From Methanoregula sp. (GTDB lineage: Archaea > Halobacteriota > Methanomicrobia > Methanomicrobiales > Methanospirillaceae), in contig JAJRBZ010000058.1 in NCBI GenBank assembly GCA_028679185.1, forward strand, positions 1-64,000: a stretch of 64,000 bases of DNA. The letters run 5' to 3'. The notes under the pieces are model-generated. The model saw only the letters and a list, made by a program, of their open reading frames with translations, was not told the DNA's origin and made no database searches. The first letter of the stretch is position 1. Each line of letters begins with the position of its first letter. Both the position numbers and the translations under genes were made by a program. This document shows positions 17,329 through 26,665 of this stretch, in pieces.

Positions 17329-18330
17329 TCATACCAGCGTCTTCTGCGGATTATTGAGATGCTTTTTTGCAGCGGATGTAACCTCCCTGCCCTGGGGTGT
17401 GCGTTTTAAAAATCCGATCTGGATCAGATATGGCTCATATACATCTTCTATTGTCCGCACTTCCTCCCCAACCGAGATAGCAATGGTCTTTGCTCCAACA
17501 GGGCCGCCATCAAAATCTTTGGCAATAACCGCGAGGATGCGCCTGTCCAGTTCATCAAGACCAAGCTCATCGATCTGCATCATGGTAAGCGCATTACAGG
17601 TAATATCGCGCGTAATGGTGCCATCCCCTTTAACAATAGCATAATCCCTTACCCTCCGGAGCAGCCGGTTGACAATCCTTGGAGTGCCCCGGCTCCTCCT
17701 TGCAATTTCCAGGGCTCCATCAGCGGTCATCGGGATCTTCAGGATTGAAGCGCTGCGCGTGACGATCTTAACCAGTTCATCAGGGATATACAAATCGAGC
17801 CGGGAGATGATGCCGAACCGATCCCGGAACGGTGCACCCAGGAGTCCTTGTTTTGTTGTTGCCCCGATGAGGGTAAAATGTTCAAGGTTCAGCTTAATCG
17901 ATCGTGCACTCGGTCCTTCACCAATCATCACATCGATGAAATAATCCTCCATCGCCGGGTACAGGACCTCCTCTATAACCGGGTTTATCCGGTGGATTTC
18001 ATCAATAAACAGTATATCGCCGCATTTTAATGGTGTCAGGAGGGCAGCAATATCCCCTGGTTTTTCCAGAACAGGGCCGGTTGTAGCCCTGACATCTGCA
18101 CCCATTTCATGGGCGATGATATGCGCTAAGGTGGTCTTGCCAAGCCCGGGAGGTCCGGAGAAGAGGATGTGATCTAAGGGTTCACCACGTTTTTGCGCGG
18201 CTTCGATTGCAATCTTCAGTGTTTCCTTTACCTGCTCCTGCCCGACAAACTCATCCAGCCGTGCCGGCCTGATAGTGAGATCGTCTCTTTCTTCTGGAAG
18301 CAGTCCGGGGGAGGTGACCCTCTCTGTCAT
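17329..18330 (-). CDS. ruvB: Holliday junction branch-migration helicase RuvB
   Basis: Hexameric AAA+ motor of 333 residues that drives branch migration with RuvA. Visible: '[16 protein letters not shown]' at the N-terminus, Walker A '[11 protein letters not shown]', Walker B 'ILFIDEIHR', sensor '[11 protein letters not shown]', 'PFRDRFGI', and the C-terminal winged helix ending in '[16 protein letters not shown]'. All are bacterial-type landmarks. It ends a ruvC-ruvA-ruvB operon with only 3 bases after ruvA. RuvABC is the bacterial system; most archaea use Hjc and other helicases, so an ancient transfer from bacteria is likely. Confidence 0.97.
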   Translation of the reverse strand: MTERVTSPGLLPEERDDLTIRPARLDEFVGQEQVKETLKIAIEAAQKRGEPLDHILFSGPPGLGKTTLAHIIAHEMGADVRATTGPVLEKPGDIAALLTPLKCGDILFIDEIHRINPVIEEVLYPAMEDYFIDVMIGEGPSARSIKLNLEHFTLIGATTKQGLLGAPFRDRFGIISRLDLYIPDELVKIVTRSASILKIPMTADGALEIARRSRGTPRIVNRLLRRVRDYAIVKGDGTITRDITCNALTMMQIDELGLDELDRRILAVIAKDFDGGPVGAKTIAISVGEEVRTIEDVYEPYLIQIGFLKRTPQGREVTSAAKKHLNNPQKTLV

Positions 18331-18333
18331 GTA

Positions 18334-18930
18334 TTACCGTTCCTTCAACTTTAAGAGTGCTGCTTTGATAAGCTCCTGTACTGCTGGTGATTTCAGCACA
18401 AGAGTCGCAGCATTGACGGCATCTCTTGATTCTTTTTCCGCAAATCCAAGCGATACAAGAGCGCTTACTGCATCGTGAACGGCCGGGCTGGTCCTGCTGG
18501 TGTCACTGTATACAATCGTCTGGCTGACTTTCTTCATCTTGTCACGGAGTTCAAGGATCAGCCGTTTTGCACTTTTTGTGCCAATCCCGGAAATCTTTGT
18601 CAGTGCCTTTTCATCCTCGTTCAGGATTGCGATCGCAAAATCCTCTATTCCAATCTGCGAGAGAAGGTTCATAGCAATCTGAGGGCCAATCCCACTCACA
18701 CCGATCAGGATTCTGAACATCTCCAGTTCGCTCTGGTGCATGAAACCATACAGAGTTATCGCATCCTCACGGACGACCATATGCGTGAAGAGTTTAACTG
18801 GTTCCTTTTCGTGCGAGAGCATCTGGAGCGCAGGCTGTGTTACCTGTACCTGGTACCCTATGCCTCCAACATCGATAACTACCCACCTGTCTCCTGTCAG
18901 AACTGGTTCACCACAGAGATGAGCGATCAT
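18334..18930 (-). CDS. ruvA: Holliday junction DNA-binding protein RuvA
   Basis: Tetrameric protein of 198 residues that holds the four-way junction open. Domain I begins 'MIAHLCGEPVLTGD..VVIDVGGIGYQV', and domain II carries the two helix-hairpin-helix motifs ('LIGVSGIGPQIAMNLLS' and 'LTKISGIGTKSAKRLILEL'). The short domain III (about 150-198) contacts RuvB. The frame is open 20 codons further upstream into ruvC, but the family start is the ATG at 18930, four bases after the ruvC stop. Co-transcribed with ruvC and ruvB. Confidence 0.95.
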   Translation of the reverse strand: MIAHLCGEPVLTGDRWVVIDVGGIGYQVQVTQPALQMLSHEKEPVKLFTHMVVREDAITLYGFMHQSELEMFRILIGVSGIGPQIAMNLLSQIGIEDFAIAILNEDEKALTKISGIGTKSAKRLILELRDKMKKVSQTIVYSDTSRTSPAVHDAVSALVSLGFAEKESRDAVNAATLVLKSPAVQELIKAALLKLKER

Positions 18931-18934
18931 TGTA

Positions 18935-19408
18935 CTATCTGAGGATATGGATATGACATAAGGCAATCGAAAGGGCATCAGCGGCATCATCAGGAGTGGG
19001 GATCTTAGTAAGCCGGAGCAATTGTTTTATCATTTCCTGCACCTGACGTTTGTCGGCTCGCCCGGATCCCGTGATCGCCTGCTTGATCTGATTTGGTGTG
19101 TATTCTGTAATCATGATATTCCGCTTTTCAGCAGCAAGAAGGATTATCCCGCGTACTTCACTAACTCGCATGGCTGAGGAGATATTTTTTGTAAAGAATA
19201 ATTTTTCAAGCGAGAGATGGTCGGGCGGATATTTATCAAATAGTGCTTCGACTGCCGTATATATTTTTAATAATCTCTCCGAAGCGCGGAGATCCCTGCC
19301 GGAAGTTTCTATGCATCCATAGTTGAGGGGCAGGATTTCTCCCTTATTCACTTCAAGCACCCCATACCCCAGTCGGGCAAGCCCGGGATCAATCCCAATA
19401 ACGATCAT
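18935..19408 (-). CDS. ruvC: Crossover junction endodeoxyribonuclease RuvC
   Basis: RNase H-fold resolvase of 157 residues. The four catalytic acids are all present: D7 ('GIDPGL'), E68 ('SLEKLFF'), D141 and D144 ('PDDAADAL'), matching D7, E66, D138 and D141 of E. coli. First gene of the ruvCAB operon on the minus strand. The intact active site and operon indicate a working bacterial-type resolvasome in this archaeon. Confidence 0.95.
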   Translation of the reverse strand: MIVIGIDPGLARLGYGVLEVNKGEILPLNYGCIETSGRDLRASERLLKIYTAVEALFDKYPPDHLSLEKLFFTKNISSAMRVSEVRGIILLAAEKRNIMITEYTPNQIKQAITGSGRADKRQVQEMIKQLLRLTKIPTPDDAADALSIALCHIHILR

Positions 19409-19579
19409 TTACGCAGTAGCTCCTGATCAGGTATTTGTCGCTCCTGTATTATACTGAACATGGTAAGTGGTGTGAATGTGATTATTAAAAACAAAAATTT
19501 GGAAAAATTCCAGTATCCGCCTTCATACTTTCAACTTCACGTAAGGGATTAAAGGAGACGAAACCAAGCGGAAAAATAA

Positions 19580-20152
19580 TTAGTAATTCTCGCTGTATAG
19601 TTCGAAATATGCTCTCGGGTGATCACACGCAGGACATTTAAGGGGAGCCTCTTTACCTTCGTGAACGTAGCCGCAGTTCCTGCACTTCCAGTGTTCCGGA
19701 ACATCCTTTTTGAAGACTTCGCCCCGCGTAAGGTTATCAAGTAATTTACGGTAGCGCCGCTCGTGATATGACTCCACTTTAGCAATCTCCCGGAAAGTTC
19801 GTGCCACTTCGGGAAATCCTTCTTTTTCCGCTACACTGCCAAAACCGGGATACAGAGTACCCCATTCCATTTTCTCACCGTCAGCAGATACTTTTAAGTT
19901 GTCGGCAGTCGTCCCGATGATGCCAGCCGGGTAAGCAGCGGTAATCTCCACAATCCCGCCTTTCAGGAGCTTGAAGAATAATTTCGCATGCTCTTTTTCA
20001 TTATCAGAAGTTTCTGTAAAGATCTCGGATATCTGTTCATATCCTTCCTTTTTTGCAGCACTCGCAAAGAAACTGTACCGCGTGCGTGCCTGTGACTCTC
20101 CTGCAAATGCTGCAAGAAGATTCTTTTCTGTATTGCTTCCTTTTAACTCCAT
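19580..20152 (-). CDS. Rubrerythrin
   Basis: Non-haem diiron peroxidase of 190 residues that reduces hydrogen peroxide in anaerobes. The ferritin-like domain carries the carboxylate/histidine motifs (E19 in 'FAGESQAR', 'EKEHAKLF', 'ESYHERRYR'). A rubredoxin-type FeS4 domain closes the protein with C-x2-C ('CRNCGYVH') and C-x2-C ('CPACDH'). Both halves are complete. It stands alone between ruvC and mch. An oxidative-stress role fits with the broken peroxiredoxin gene elsewhere in the window. Confidence 0.95.
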   Translation of the reverse strand: MELKGSNTEKNLLAAFAGESQARTRYSFFASAAKKEGYEQISEIFTETSDNEKEHAKLFFKLLKGGIVEITAAYPAGIIGTTADNLKVSADGEKMEWGTLYPGFGSVAEKEGFPEVARTFREIAKVESYHERRYRKLLDNLTRGEVFKKDVPEHWKCRNCGYVHEGKEAPLKCPACDHPRAYFELYSENY

Positions 20153-20430
20153 GATACCTCCTGTTTTTGACGGTTATCAGACCAGTCCGGCTCATCAGTA
20201 CGATGCCCGAACAATGATCGAGTATTGAGCGTTCGTGTTTATAAGATTTTGATCTCCTGAATGAAAGGAGGGAAAAGAAGACCAGTGCTATATATCGATA
20301 TGCAAAACACGTCTCACAGTTTCAATATGTGTTGTCCACAGAATCTTCAGATATCTGTTGTATCGCTCGCAAAGATTGAAATTATCAAAATAATCCTTTA
20401 TTTCTCAAAAAAATATGCCAAGAAGAAAAT

Positions 20431-21378
20431 TTATTTTATCAGCCCGAATGATTTCAGCGTTACATCGCTATTTACTGCTCCGACATGATACACAGATCCT
20501 TCAGACAGCTCGTTGATAATGACTTCTGCCGGGGAGAAGAGCGAGGTATCAATCTGGTAGAAGTCATAGTTAGCTTCCTTGAAGATATCATTGAAGGGCT
20601 TACCGTAGCCCTTGGACTTATTACTTGGGATCTTTTCGAGGTAGTCCTTGATCTCGGGGGCCTTCATTGTCAGGTTGATCCGCCCATGATAGATTGTAGC
20701 GTCATTAGTGACCCCCATGGCAAGCTTTGCGCCCCTGACTGGCGGGATGGGTGCAGTTCCAATAGCAGCAATGATTTTTCTGGTGTCAAATCCGAGCTCG
20801 TTGAGCTTATAAATCGAAGTTTCGACGCAACGTCCGGACACTTGGATTGATCCGACAATAGACGAGGTAGGAGCAACAACAGCACAGACATTAGCCACGT
20901 CAATATGACATTCCTCTGCAATCTTTTTCATTACCTCTCCATTCGGAAGGTGGTCGCTCTCCAAACAGATCACAGCACAGTCGTAATCGTCTTCGTATTC
21001 GATCACTTCAAACGTGTGTTTTGGCTTGAGAGAGAGAGCCCGTGCCGGACCGCTTCCCATTGCAAAATAGTTGCCCACCTTGACGGTCCACCCGGCTTTC
21101 TGTGCACCGAGGCAGGCAACTGACGGGAAATCGGTCATGACGTCAATAAACGGCATTGGGAAATCCTTGATATGCCCCATACGGAAATTGACCTCGCCAA
21201 GGCCGCCCATGCAAATCTCGGTGAATGCCCTGCCTGCTGCATATCCACCCCGCGTGCTCACACCGCAATCAACGATACGTGCTCCATTGTCCAGTTCATG
21301 ATACGTACAGTTGAATTCCTCTGGAATTTCGGCTAAATTCTCAAATATCTCCAGTGCCAGTTCATTAACACTCAGCAT
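20431..21378 (-). CDS. mch: Methenyltetrahydromethanopterin cyclohydrolase
   Basis: Catalyses reversible hydrolysis of methenyl-H4MPT to formyl-H4MPT, a central step of CO2-reducing methanogenesis; soluble and cytoplasmic. The 315-residue protein shows the family start 'MLSVNELALEIFE', 'VDCGVSTRGGYAAGR', 'GLGEVNFRM' and 'ATIYHGRINLTM'. The frame opens seven codons earlier at 21399, but alignment with known Mch favours the ATG at 21378, which has AGGGG about 9 bases upstream. This is one of the main markers identifying the organism as a methanogen. Confidence 0.96.
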   Translation of the reverse strand: MLSVNELALEIFENLAEIPEEFNCTYHELDNGARIVDCGVSTRGGYAAGRAFTEICMGGLGEVNFRMGHIKDFPMPFIDVMTDFPSVACLGAQKAGWTVKVGNYFAMGSGPARALSLKPKHTFEVIEYEDDYDCAVICLESDHLPNGEVMKKIAEECHIDVANVCAVVAPTSSIVGSIQVSGRCVETSIYKLNELGFDTRKIIAAIGTAPIPPVRGAKLAMGVTNDATIYHGRINLTMKAPEIKDYLEKIPSNKSKGYGKPFNDIFKEANYDFYQIDTSLFSPAEVIINELSEGSVYHVGAVNSDVTLKSFGLIK

Positions 21379-21445
21379 GTACAAAAACCCCTGCATCATA
21401 AAAGAGGGTTTGGCAACGTATAATATTTTTTAAAATGATCTGCTA

Positions 21446-22570
21446 TTATGCGAGATATTCGAGGACTTTTGACGGGTCGTACCTCAGGGTGATGATCCGT
21501 GTTCTCCCTTTCCCGTTACGGTACTGAAGGTTTATCAGCCGCATCGCATCCAATTTTTTTACAATTTCATAGAACCGGGTATAACCAAGAGACAACGATT
21601 CTTTGACAGACTTATACACATCACCTGCATTCATCTCATGTTCTTTTGCACTTCTTTCCGCAAATGATTTGAGGATCATCCGCTCCTCTTCCTTGAGTGT
21701 TTTAATGGTATAGGAAAGGTGTAAGTATTTGGAGACTTCATACGCCCCACAGATATCCTCACGCCCGATACTGCGCCGGGCTGCCCGTTCTGCACTGAGT
21801 GTCGCCCGTTTTAAGAGATCTATGCCTACTCGAAGGTCCCCGCTCTTGAGAGTCTGTTCGACTACAAGATTAAGCAGTTCTTCGCTCAAAACGCCCTGAA
21901 ACAGGCCCTGCATCACCCGTGCCTTCATGATGTCCTTGATTTCAGCATTCTCATACGGGGGAAAATAGATCTCGGTTGGACGGAAGACGGAAGCGACACG
22001 TGCATCAACCGCTCGGGATAAATCAACATCAAGATCGCTGACAATCACAATAACTCCGATCCGTGTTCCCTCGTAGGTCTCATGGGATCGAAGAAGTGTA
22101 TAGAGCACCTTGTTTATCTCATTTTCATAGAGGAGGTAATTTGCATCATCAAGCGCGACAAGCAGTACAATCTCCTCCTTCACCAGGAGGCGGGCAACAG
22201 CATCGAACACCTGCTTGAAAGAAGTACCTGATGATGGGGGAAGGTGCCCGGCAAGCTTTTTGTAGATCTGGGAAATTATTGCAAACTTGGTATTATCGAT
22301 CTGGCAGTTAATATAGACAGGCACAAGTTTTTTCGTTGTTTCCTCGATCTCTGCAAAGAGTTTCCGGATACTGGTAGTCTTACCTGTTCCGGGCAAACCC
22401 TTACAGATAGTATTGAGAGGTCTCCCCCCTCTGAGTCCTGGTCTTATCTGGAACGAGAGTTCGCGCATCTGGGCATCCCGGAATTCAAACTGATCGGGAA
22501 CGTAATCAATCTCTAGTACCTCAGGGTCGCGGAAGAGAGTTTCATCCCACATCAGCAGGTTCTTTTTCAT
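21446..22570 (-). CDS. cdc6: Orc1/Cdc6-type replication initiator
   Basis: Origin-binding AAA+ ATPase of 374 residues. Walker A is GLPGTGKT at 58-65, and the Walker B segment reads 'LVALDDANYLL', where many family members have a D-E pair. The helical lid ('GDLRVGIDLLKRATLSAE') and a C-terminal winged-helix domain (from about 290, 'SLGYTRFYEIVKKLDAM') follow. Archaeal origins often lie beside cdc6. The 196 bases upstream (22571-22766) contain no obvious pair of origin-recognition boxes, so an origin here is not supported. It may be one of several paralogues. Confidence 0.92.
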   Translation of the reverse strand: MKKNLLMWDETLFRDPEVLEIDYVPDQFEFRDAQMRELSFQIRPGLRGGRPLNTICKGLPGTGKTTSIRKLFAEIEETTKKLVPVYINCQIDNTKFAIISQIYKKLAGHLPPSSGTSFKQVFDAVARLLVKEEIVLLVALDDANYLLYENEINKVLYTLLRSHETYEGTRIGVIVIVSDLDVDLSRAVDARVASVFRPTEIYFPPYENAEIKDIMKARVMQGLFQGVLSEELLNLVVEQTLKSGDLRVGIDLLKRATLSAERAARRSIGREDICGAYEVSKYLHLSYTIKTLKEEERMILKSFAERSAKEHEMNAGDVYKSVKESLSLGYTRFYEIVKKLDAMRLINLQYRNGKGRTRIITLRYDPSKVLEYLA

Positions 22571-22766
22571 CTCACTACACCTCTACGCCAACGGTATTAA
22601 CTGCATTGGATTATTTCCGGATTATAAGATAGGTTTTCCCGTTCGATCTTAAAACAGGGACAAATCTATATTATTAAACAAAGAAAAAGAAGGAGTCCGG
22701 TGCGGCAAGTGATGAAAGTTACCCCCACTGACCGGATGATGAAGCAGGGGCCTGATGCCGCATACC

Positions 22767-23918
22767 TTATGAAAAGAGGAAGTTTAAAAAATCCACGGCA
22801 TTTTTTATTCCCAGTCCCCCGGACCTTGCCGCCTCTTCCGAGAATCGTTCCGTAGCATCCTTTTCTTTCCCCATGACAACAAAAGGAACCGGATCCCTTG
22901 TATGGGTCTTAACCCTGATGGGAGTCGGGTGATCGGGAAGCAGTGCGATTACACCCTCAAATTTCTCAAGTATCATACCTATGACCCCATCTACTCTCTC
23001 GATTGCGCGAACCTTCTCTTCAATGTTCCCCAGATGCCCGGCTTCATCCGGTGCTTCAATATGGATATAGAGAAAATCAAGGTGTTGTATAGCATCAAGC
23101 GCATAGCTTCCTTTGGCATCATAGTCAGTATCGAGATATCCGGTGGCACCCGGAACTCGGATCACTTCCATACCGGCACACCGGGCAATCCCTTTTAAGA
23201 GGTCAACGCCAGCAATCACACCTCCTTTCTTACCATACTTCTTCTCAAAGGACGGAAATGCAGGTTTATGTCCCCCACTCCATGGCCAGATCTGGGTCGC
23301 CGGAAGTTTACCGGATTTTTTTCGCGCAGAATTAACCCTGTGTTCGAAAAAGAGATCCTTGCTTTTTTCCATGCATCGCATGAGCAGCCCGGCATCTCCG
23401 CCTTTCGGGAGATAACCTTCAATGTTTTTCCCCACGATATCATGCGGAGGGGTGGACGTTGCACCTTTCCCATTACGGACAACCAGCAGATTGCGATAGC
23501 TGATTCCCGGCCTGAACATCACTTCAGGGATCTTTTTTTCAAGTGATAAAAAAAGCTCAGCACCTTCCGGACTAGATATATGCCCGGCTGAGAAATCGGT
23601 CATGATTCCGTTTTCCACGGTCACCAGATTGCAACGGTACGCAACATCACCTGGTGTAAGATCAATATCCATGCTCATTGCCTCAAGAGGCCCCCTGCCG
23701 GTATAATACTTCTCTGGATCATAGCCTAGAATGGACATATTGGCTATGTCACTGCCTGCTTCAAAATTATCAGGAATTGTCCGCAGCATTCCGCATGCAC
23801 CGTTTTTCGCCAGCCAGTCCATATTCGGCGTTTTAGCATATTCAAGAGGGGTTTTTCCACCGAGCTGTAAAAGTGGTTCATCCGCCATACCATCGCCGAT
23901 AATTACAATATACTTCAT
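22767..23918 (-). CDS. apgM: 2,3-bisphosphoglycerate-independent phosphoglycerate mutase, archaeal type
   Basis: Interconverts 3- and 2-phosphoglycerate in glycolysis/gluconeogenesis. The protein of 383 residues belongs to the alkaline-phosphatase superfamily. Metal ligands begin with D9 in 'IIGDGMAD'; the catalytic serine is S62 in 'SDIANMSILGYDP'; later metal-site segments are 'HIEAPDEAGH' and 'LLPDHPTP'. A GTG three codons upstream (23927) is possible, but the ATG at 23918 fits the family start MKYIV. The neighbouring minus-strand epimerase gene starts further right and is not part of the same operon in any obvious way. Confidence 0.93.
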   Translation of the reverse strand: MKYIVIIGDGMADEPLLQLGGKTPLEYAKTPNMDWLAKNGACGMLRTIPDNFEAGSDIANMSILGYDPEKYYTGRGPLEAMSMDIDLTPGDVAYRCNLVTVENGIMTDFSAGHISSPEGAELFLSLEKKIPEVMFRPGISYRNLLVVRNGKGATSTPPHDIVGKNIEGYLPKGGDAGLLMRCMEKSKDLFFEHRVNSARKKSGKLPATQIWPWSGGHKPAFPSFEKKYGKKGGVIAGVDLLKGIARCAGMEVIRVPGATGYLDTDYDAKGSYALDAIQHLDFLYIHIEAPDEAGHLGNIEEKVRAIERVDGVIGMILEKFEGVIALLPDHPTPIRVKTHTRDPVPFVVMGKEKDATERFSEEAARSGGLGIKNAVDFLNFLFS

Positions 23919-23961
23919 GGGAATCACGGGTGTAATGATTTAGTTGGACAATCCCTGCACC

Positions 23962-24912
23962 TTATTGCAGGTGCTGTCGTTCCGCGAGCATAGACCTTAC
24001 AGCGATCTGCACACTCTCCCTCGAACCAATTTGAGGTTTCCAGCGGAGAGCCTTGATTTTGTCTATGGCAAGCTGCATCTTTGGTACATCCCCTATCCAT
24101 CCACGGTTACCTCCAGTAAACCTGAACTTCGTCTGAGGGATGTGCATCTCTTCTGTAACAATCTCCGCAATACTTTTCACGTCAATCCAGTCATCAGAAC
24201 CGATATTGAAAGTGTTAACTGTGTCACTTACATGCCCGACTGCATAGAGCATCGCAGCAACACACTCATGCACCTCAAGGTAGGATTTGATCTGTTTGCC
24301 ATCACCGAGAATCTCCAGCTCTGCCGGGTTTTTTTCAAGTTTTTGGATAAAGTCGCTGATCACACCATGGCCGCTCCTCGAACCGATAATATTGGCAAAA
24401 CGAAACGTCCATGCTTTCATGCCAAACGAATGGCAGTACGCGGAGATAAGTGCTTCACAGGCCAGCTTGCTGGCACCGTACACGGAAATGGGCTCGAGCG
24501 GGGTATAACTCTCCGGTGTCGGGATGACAGCAGCATCACCGTAGACCGTGGATGTCGATGTGAACACAAGTTCAGGAACATCGTGTTGGCGCATGGCTTC
24601 GAGAACACGGTAGGTAGCCATAATATTGTTCTGCATTGTCGGTTCGGGATTCACAGCACTCTGACGGACATCAGGGTCCGCGGCGAGATGAAAGAGCCTG
24701 TCCGCCCCCTTAATGGTATCCTGCCAACCATCATCAAGCAGGTCTCTTTTCACGAACCTGACCTTGCAGGAGTCGATATGCCGTGCAATCGTTTCCCTTC
24801 GCCCGGAGCAAAGCGAATCAATCACGAGGACTTCGTTACCCTGTGCAACGAGAGTATCAACAAGGTGCGAGCCGATAAACCCGGCGCCGCCCGTTACGAT
24901 ATCAAACATCAT
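23962..24912 (-). CDS. NAD-dependent UDP-sugar epimerase (UDP-glucose 4-epimerase-like)
   Basis: Extended short-chain dehydrogenase of about 316 residues. The N-terminal glycine motif TGGAGFIGSHL (7-17) binds NAD. The catalytic S/T-S-T ('FTSTSTVYGD') and Y-x3-K ('VYGASK') motifs are present, followed by 'RFANIIGSRSGHGVI', the substrate-binding segment of archaeal UDP-glucose/galactose epimerases. It likely supplies UDP-sugars for surface glycans. Two ATGs stand side by side at 24912 and 24909. It is divergent from the marker-12 gene, with 36 bases between the two starts. Confidence 0.9.
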   Translation of the reverse strand: MMFDIVTGGAGFIGSHLVDTLVAQGNEVLVIDSLCSGRRETIARHIDSCKVRFVKRDLLDDGWQDTIKGADRLFHLAADPDVRQSAVNPEPTMQNNIMATYRVLEAMRQHDVPELVFTSTSTVYGDAAVIPTPESYTPLEPISVYGASKLACEALISAYCHSFGMKAWTFRFANIIGSRSGHGVISDFIQKLEKNPAELEILGDGKQIKSYLEVHECVAAMLYAVGHVSDTVNTFNIGSDDWIDVKSIAEIVTEEMHIPQTKFRFTGGNRGWIGDVPKMQLAIDKIKALRWKPQIGSRESVQIAVRSMLAERQHLQ

Positions 24913-24948
24913 AACCTAATATGTAATCCATGCTATAGGATTACTGGT

Positions 24949-25821
24949 ATGTTCATCGGGATCGATCACGGAACAACCGCGATGCGTTTTGCTGGAGAAA
25001 CGGGGCAGTTCAAGATATCGCGAGAAACTGCAAAAGAGTTCTCGATACAGGACCTGTCAAGGTTATGTCCGGTCGATGAAATTGAAGGTATTGCACTCTG
25101 CTATTCGATGGGGGACAATATTTCGGCAATTACCTGCATCAAAAAAGTGAAAAACCGTGGACTCATCAGCCAGGATGGGGCAGGACAACATATTGGTGGC
25201 GGGACGAAGGTCTTTGATGAGGTAGCAAAGAGCGGGATTCCTACTGTCGTTATTCCTGGTCTCCATCGGAAATCCCCTACGGATCCCCGTTTTAAGGTAT
25301 ATTCACACCAGTCGAGTCCCGAAAAAATAGGAATTGCATACGAAGTCAGCTGCACGCTGGGTCATGATATCATTGTATCCGACGTGAGCTCAAACACGGT
25401 TACACTTCTTGTTACAGCGGGTAAAGTAGTGGGCGCATTTGATGCCTGCATCTTTGCACCCGGTATTCTTCATGGCGCACTCGATGTGGATGCGATACGA
25501 CGTATCGATGCGGGGGAATGCACGGCCAATGAAGCTTTCCAGCACGCTGGAGTGAAATTCTCCCTTCCTGAACATAAGCGCATGCCGTCCATTGCTATGT
25601 TTTCTGCGATGGAATGTGCCGCGCTCCTCATGTTAAATCCTCATGCAATGGTAGCACTTGCCGGCAGTCTCGCACCAATAATCGCACCTGATGTTGAGGC
25701 ATTTCTTGGCCGAAAAGTGGCAGTCTTCGATGAATGGTGCGCCTCAAGGGGTCTGGCCAGGATTGCCCGGGATGTTTTTTGCGGAAATACCGAAATTCTC
25801 GGGCTTGATATAGATCTGTAG
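24949..25821 (+). CDS. Methanogenesis marker protein 12
   Basis: Protein of 290 residues with an ASKHA-type start: 'FIGIDHGTTAMRF' is a phosphate-1 motif as in acetate/sugar kinases, and 'ALAGSLAP' near the C-terminus fits an adenosine motif. The whole matches methanogenesis marker 12 (TIGR03281), a family confined to methanogens and relatives whose function is not established. The same frame stays open far upstream to 23944, but that stretch is antisense to the epimerase and is not part of the gene. The por operon begins 41 bases after the stop, on the same strand. Confidence 0.9.
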   Translation: MFIGIDHGTTAMRFAGETGQFKISRETAKEFSIQDLSRLCPVDEIEGIALCYSMGDNISAITCIKKVKNRGLISQDGAGQHIGGGTKVFDEVAKSGIPTVVIPGLHRKSPTDPRFKVYSHQSSPEKIGIAYEVSCTLGHDIIVSDVSSNTVTLLVTAGKVVGAFDACIFAPGILHGALDVDAIRRIDAGECTANEAFQHAGVKFSLPEHKRMPSIAMFSAMECAALLMLNPHAMVALAGSLAPIIAPDVEAFLGRKVAVFDEWCASRGLARIARDVFCGNTEILGLDIDL

Positions 25822-25862
25822 ATTTATATCGATTAATCATGTAAGAATAATGGGGATTTTTC

Positions 25863-26405
25863 TTGAGAGAGTTACGTATCCACGGCAGGGGCGGGCAGGG
25901 ATCCGTCACGGCTGCTGAATTAATTGCCGTTGCCGCATTCGAGGGGGGGGTCTTTGCCCAGGCTTTCCCGGCATTTGGTGTTGAGCGCCGGGGAGCACCG
26001 GTCCAGGCTTTCGTCCGATTCGATGATAAAACAATCCGGAAACGGAGTCAGGTATATGAACCGGATTACATTATTGTGCAGGACAGCACGTTAATCAAAG
26101 ATGTGAATGTGTTCCAGGGGGTAAAAAAGGGCGGGATTGTAATCGTGAACACAGAAAAAAAACCTGATTATAAGGTACCGGAAGGAGTGAAATTGATTAC
26201 AATCGATGCAACTACCATAGCATTAAATGCAATTGGTCTTCCCATCACCAATACATCACTGATGGGAGCGTTTGCTGCCGCATCAGGAGAAATAAAATTC
26301 TCCGCGCTGGAAAATGCACTCAACCACCGGTTCCCAAAAGAACTCGCGGTAAAAAATATCGAAGCTGCCCGGCAGGCATATAATATCATCAAGGGGGCAG
26401 CATAA
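25863..26405 (+). CDS. porG: Pyruvate:ferredoxin oxidoreductase, gamma subunit
   Basis: Subunit of the four-part pyruvate synthase that makes pyruvate from acetyl-CoA, CO2 and reduced ferredoxin. The 180-residue protein begins 'LRIHGRGGQGSVTAAEL', the hallmark of 2-oxoacid:acceptor oxidoreductase gamma subunits, and contains 'AFPAFGVERRGAPVQAFVR'. The start is a TTG at 25863, preceded by GGGGAT; the ATG nearby (25850) is out of frame. First gene of the porGDAB operon; the stop shares one base with the porD start. Confidence 0.95.
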   Translation: MRELRIHGRGGQGSVTAAELIAVAAFEGGVFAQAFPAFGVERRGAPVQAFVRFDDKTIRKRSQVYEPDYIIVQDSTLIKDVNVFQGVKKGGIVIVNTEKKPDYKVPEGVKLITIDATTIALNAIGLPITNTSLMGAFAAASGEIKFSALENALNHRFPKELAVKNIEAARQAYNIIKGAA

Positions 26406-26665
26406 TGGCACTTGCGGTAGGATGCCGGGCACGGCCAGGAAAGTCGCGTGATAATATCACCGGCTCGTGGCGTGTTTTCAAACCGGTTTTTGACAAGGAA
26501 AAATGCACAAAATGCGGGTTATGCATGACCCTGTGTCCCGAGGGATGCATCCATGAAACTGAAGAGGAATTCGTAGCCCCTGATTATACGTATTGCAAAG
26601 GTTGCGGGATCTGCGCTGAAGAATGCCCGGGTGAAGGAATTGAAATGAAACTGGAGGAGAAGTAA
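26405..26665 (+). CDS. porD: Pyruvate:ferredoxin oxidoreductase, delta (ferredoxin) subunit
   Basis: Ferredoxin-like subunit of 86 residues carrying electrons between the catalytic subunits and external ferredoxin. Two [4Fe-4S] motifs are complete: 'CTKCGLCMTLCPEGC' and 'CKGCGICAEECPG'. The N-terminal 40 residues ('SWRVFKPVFD') match PorD. The ATG directly abuts the porG stop and porA begins immediately after the porD stop, so all are translated from one message. Confidence 0.96.
   Translation: MALAVGCRARPGKSRDNITGSWRVFKPVFDKEKCTKCGLCMTLCPEGCIHETEEEFVAPDYTYCKGCGICAEECPGEGIEMKLEEK

Noticed and set aside
17101..17409. A 102-codon plus-strand frame across the ruvB 3' end
   Set aside because: It runs antisense into ruvB, has no ribosome-binding site or motif, and contains the GGAATCC repeat.
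22571..22766. Replication origin beside cdc6
   Set aside because: I saw no pair of inverted origin-recognition boxes or AT-rich unwinding element in the 196 bases; proximity alone is not enough.
23944..24948. A long open frame running antisense through the epimerase and joined to marker protein 12
   Set aside because: It has no domain of its own upstream of 24949, and the opposite strand carries a clear epimerase with full motifs. The real marker-12 gene starts at the ATG 24949.
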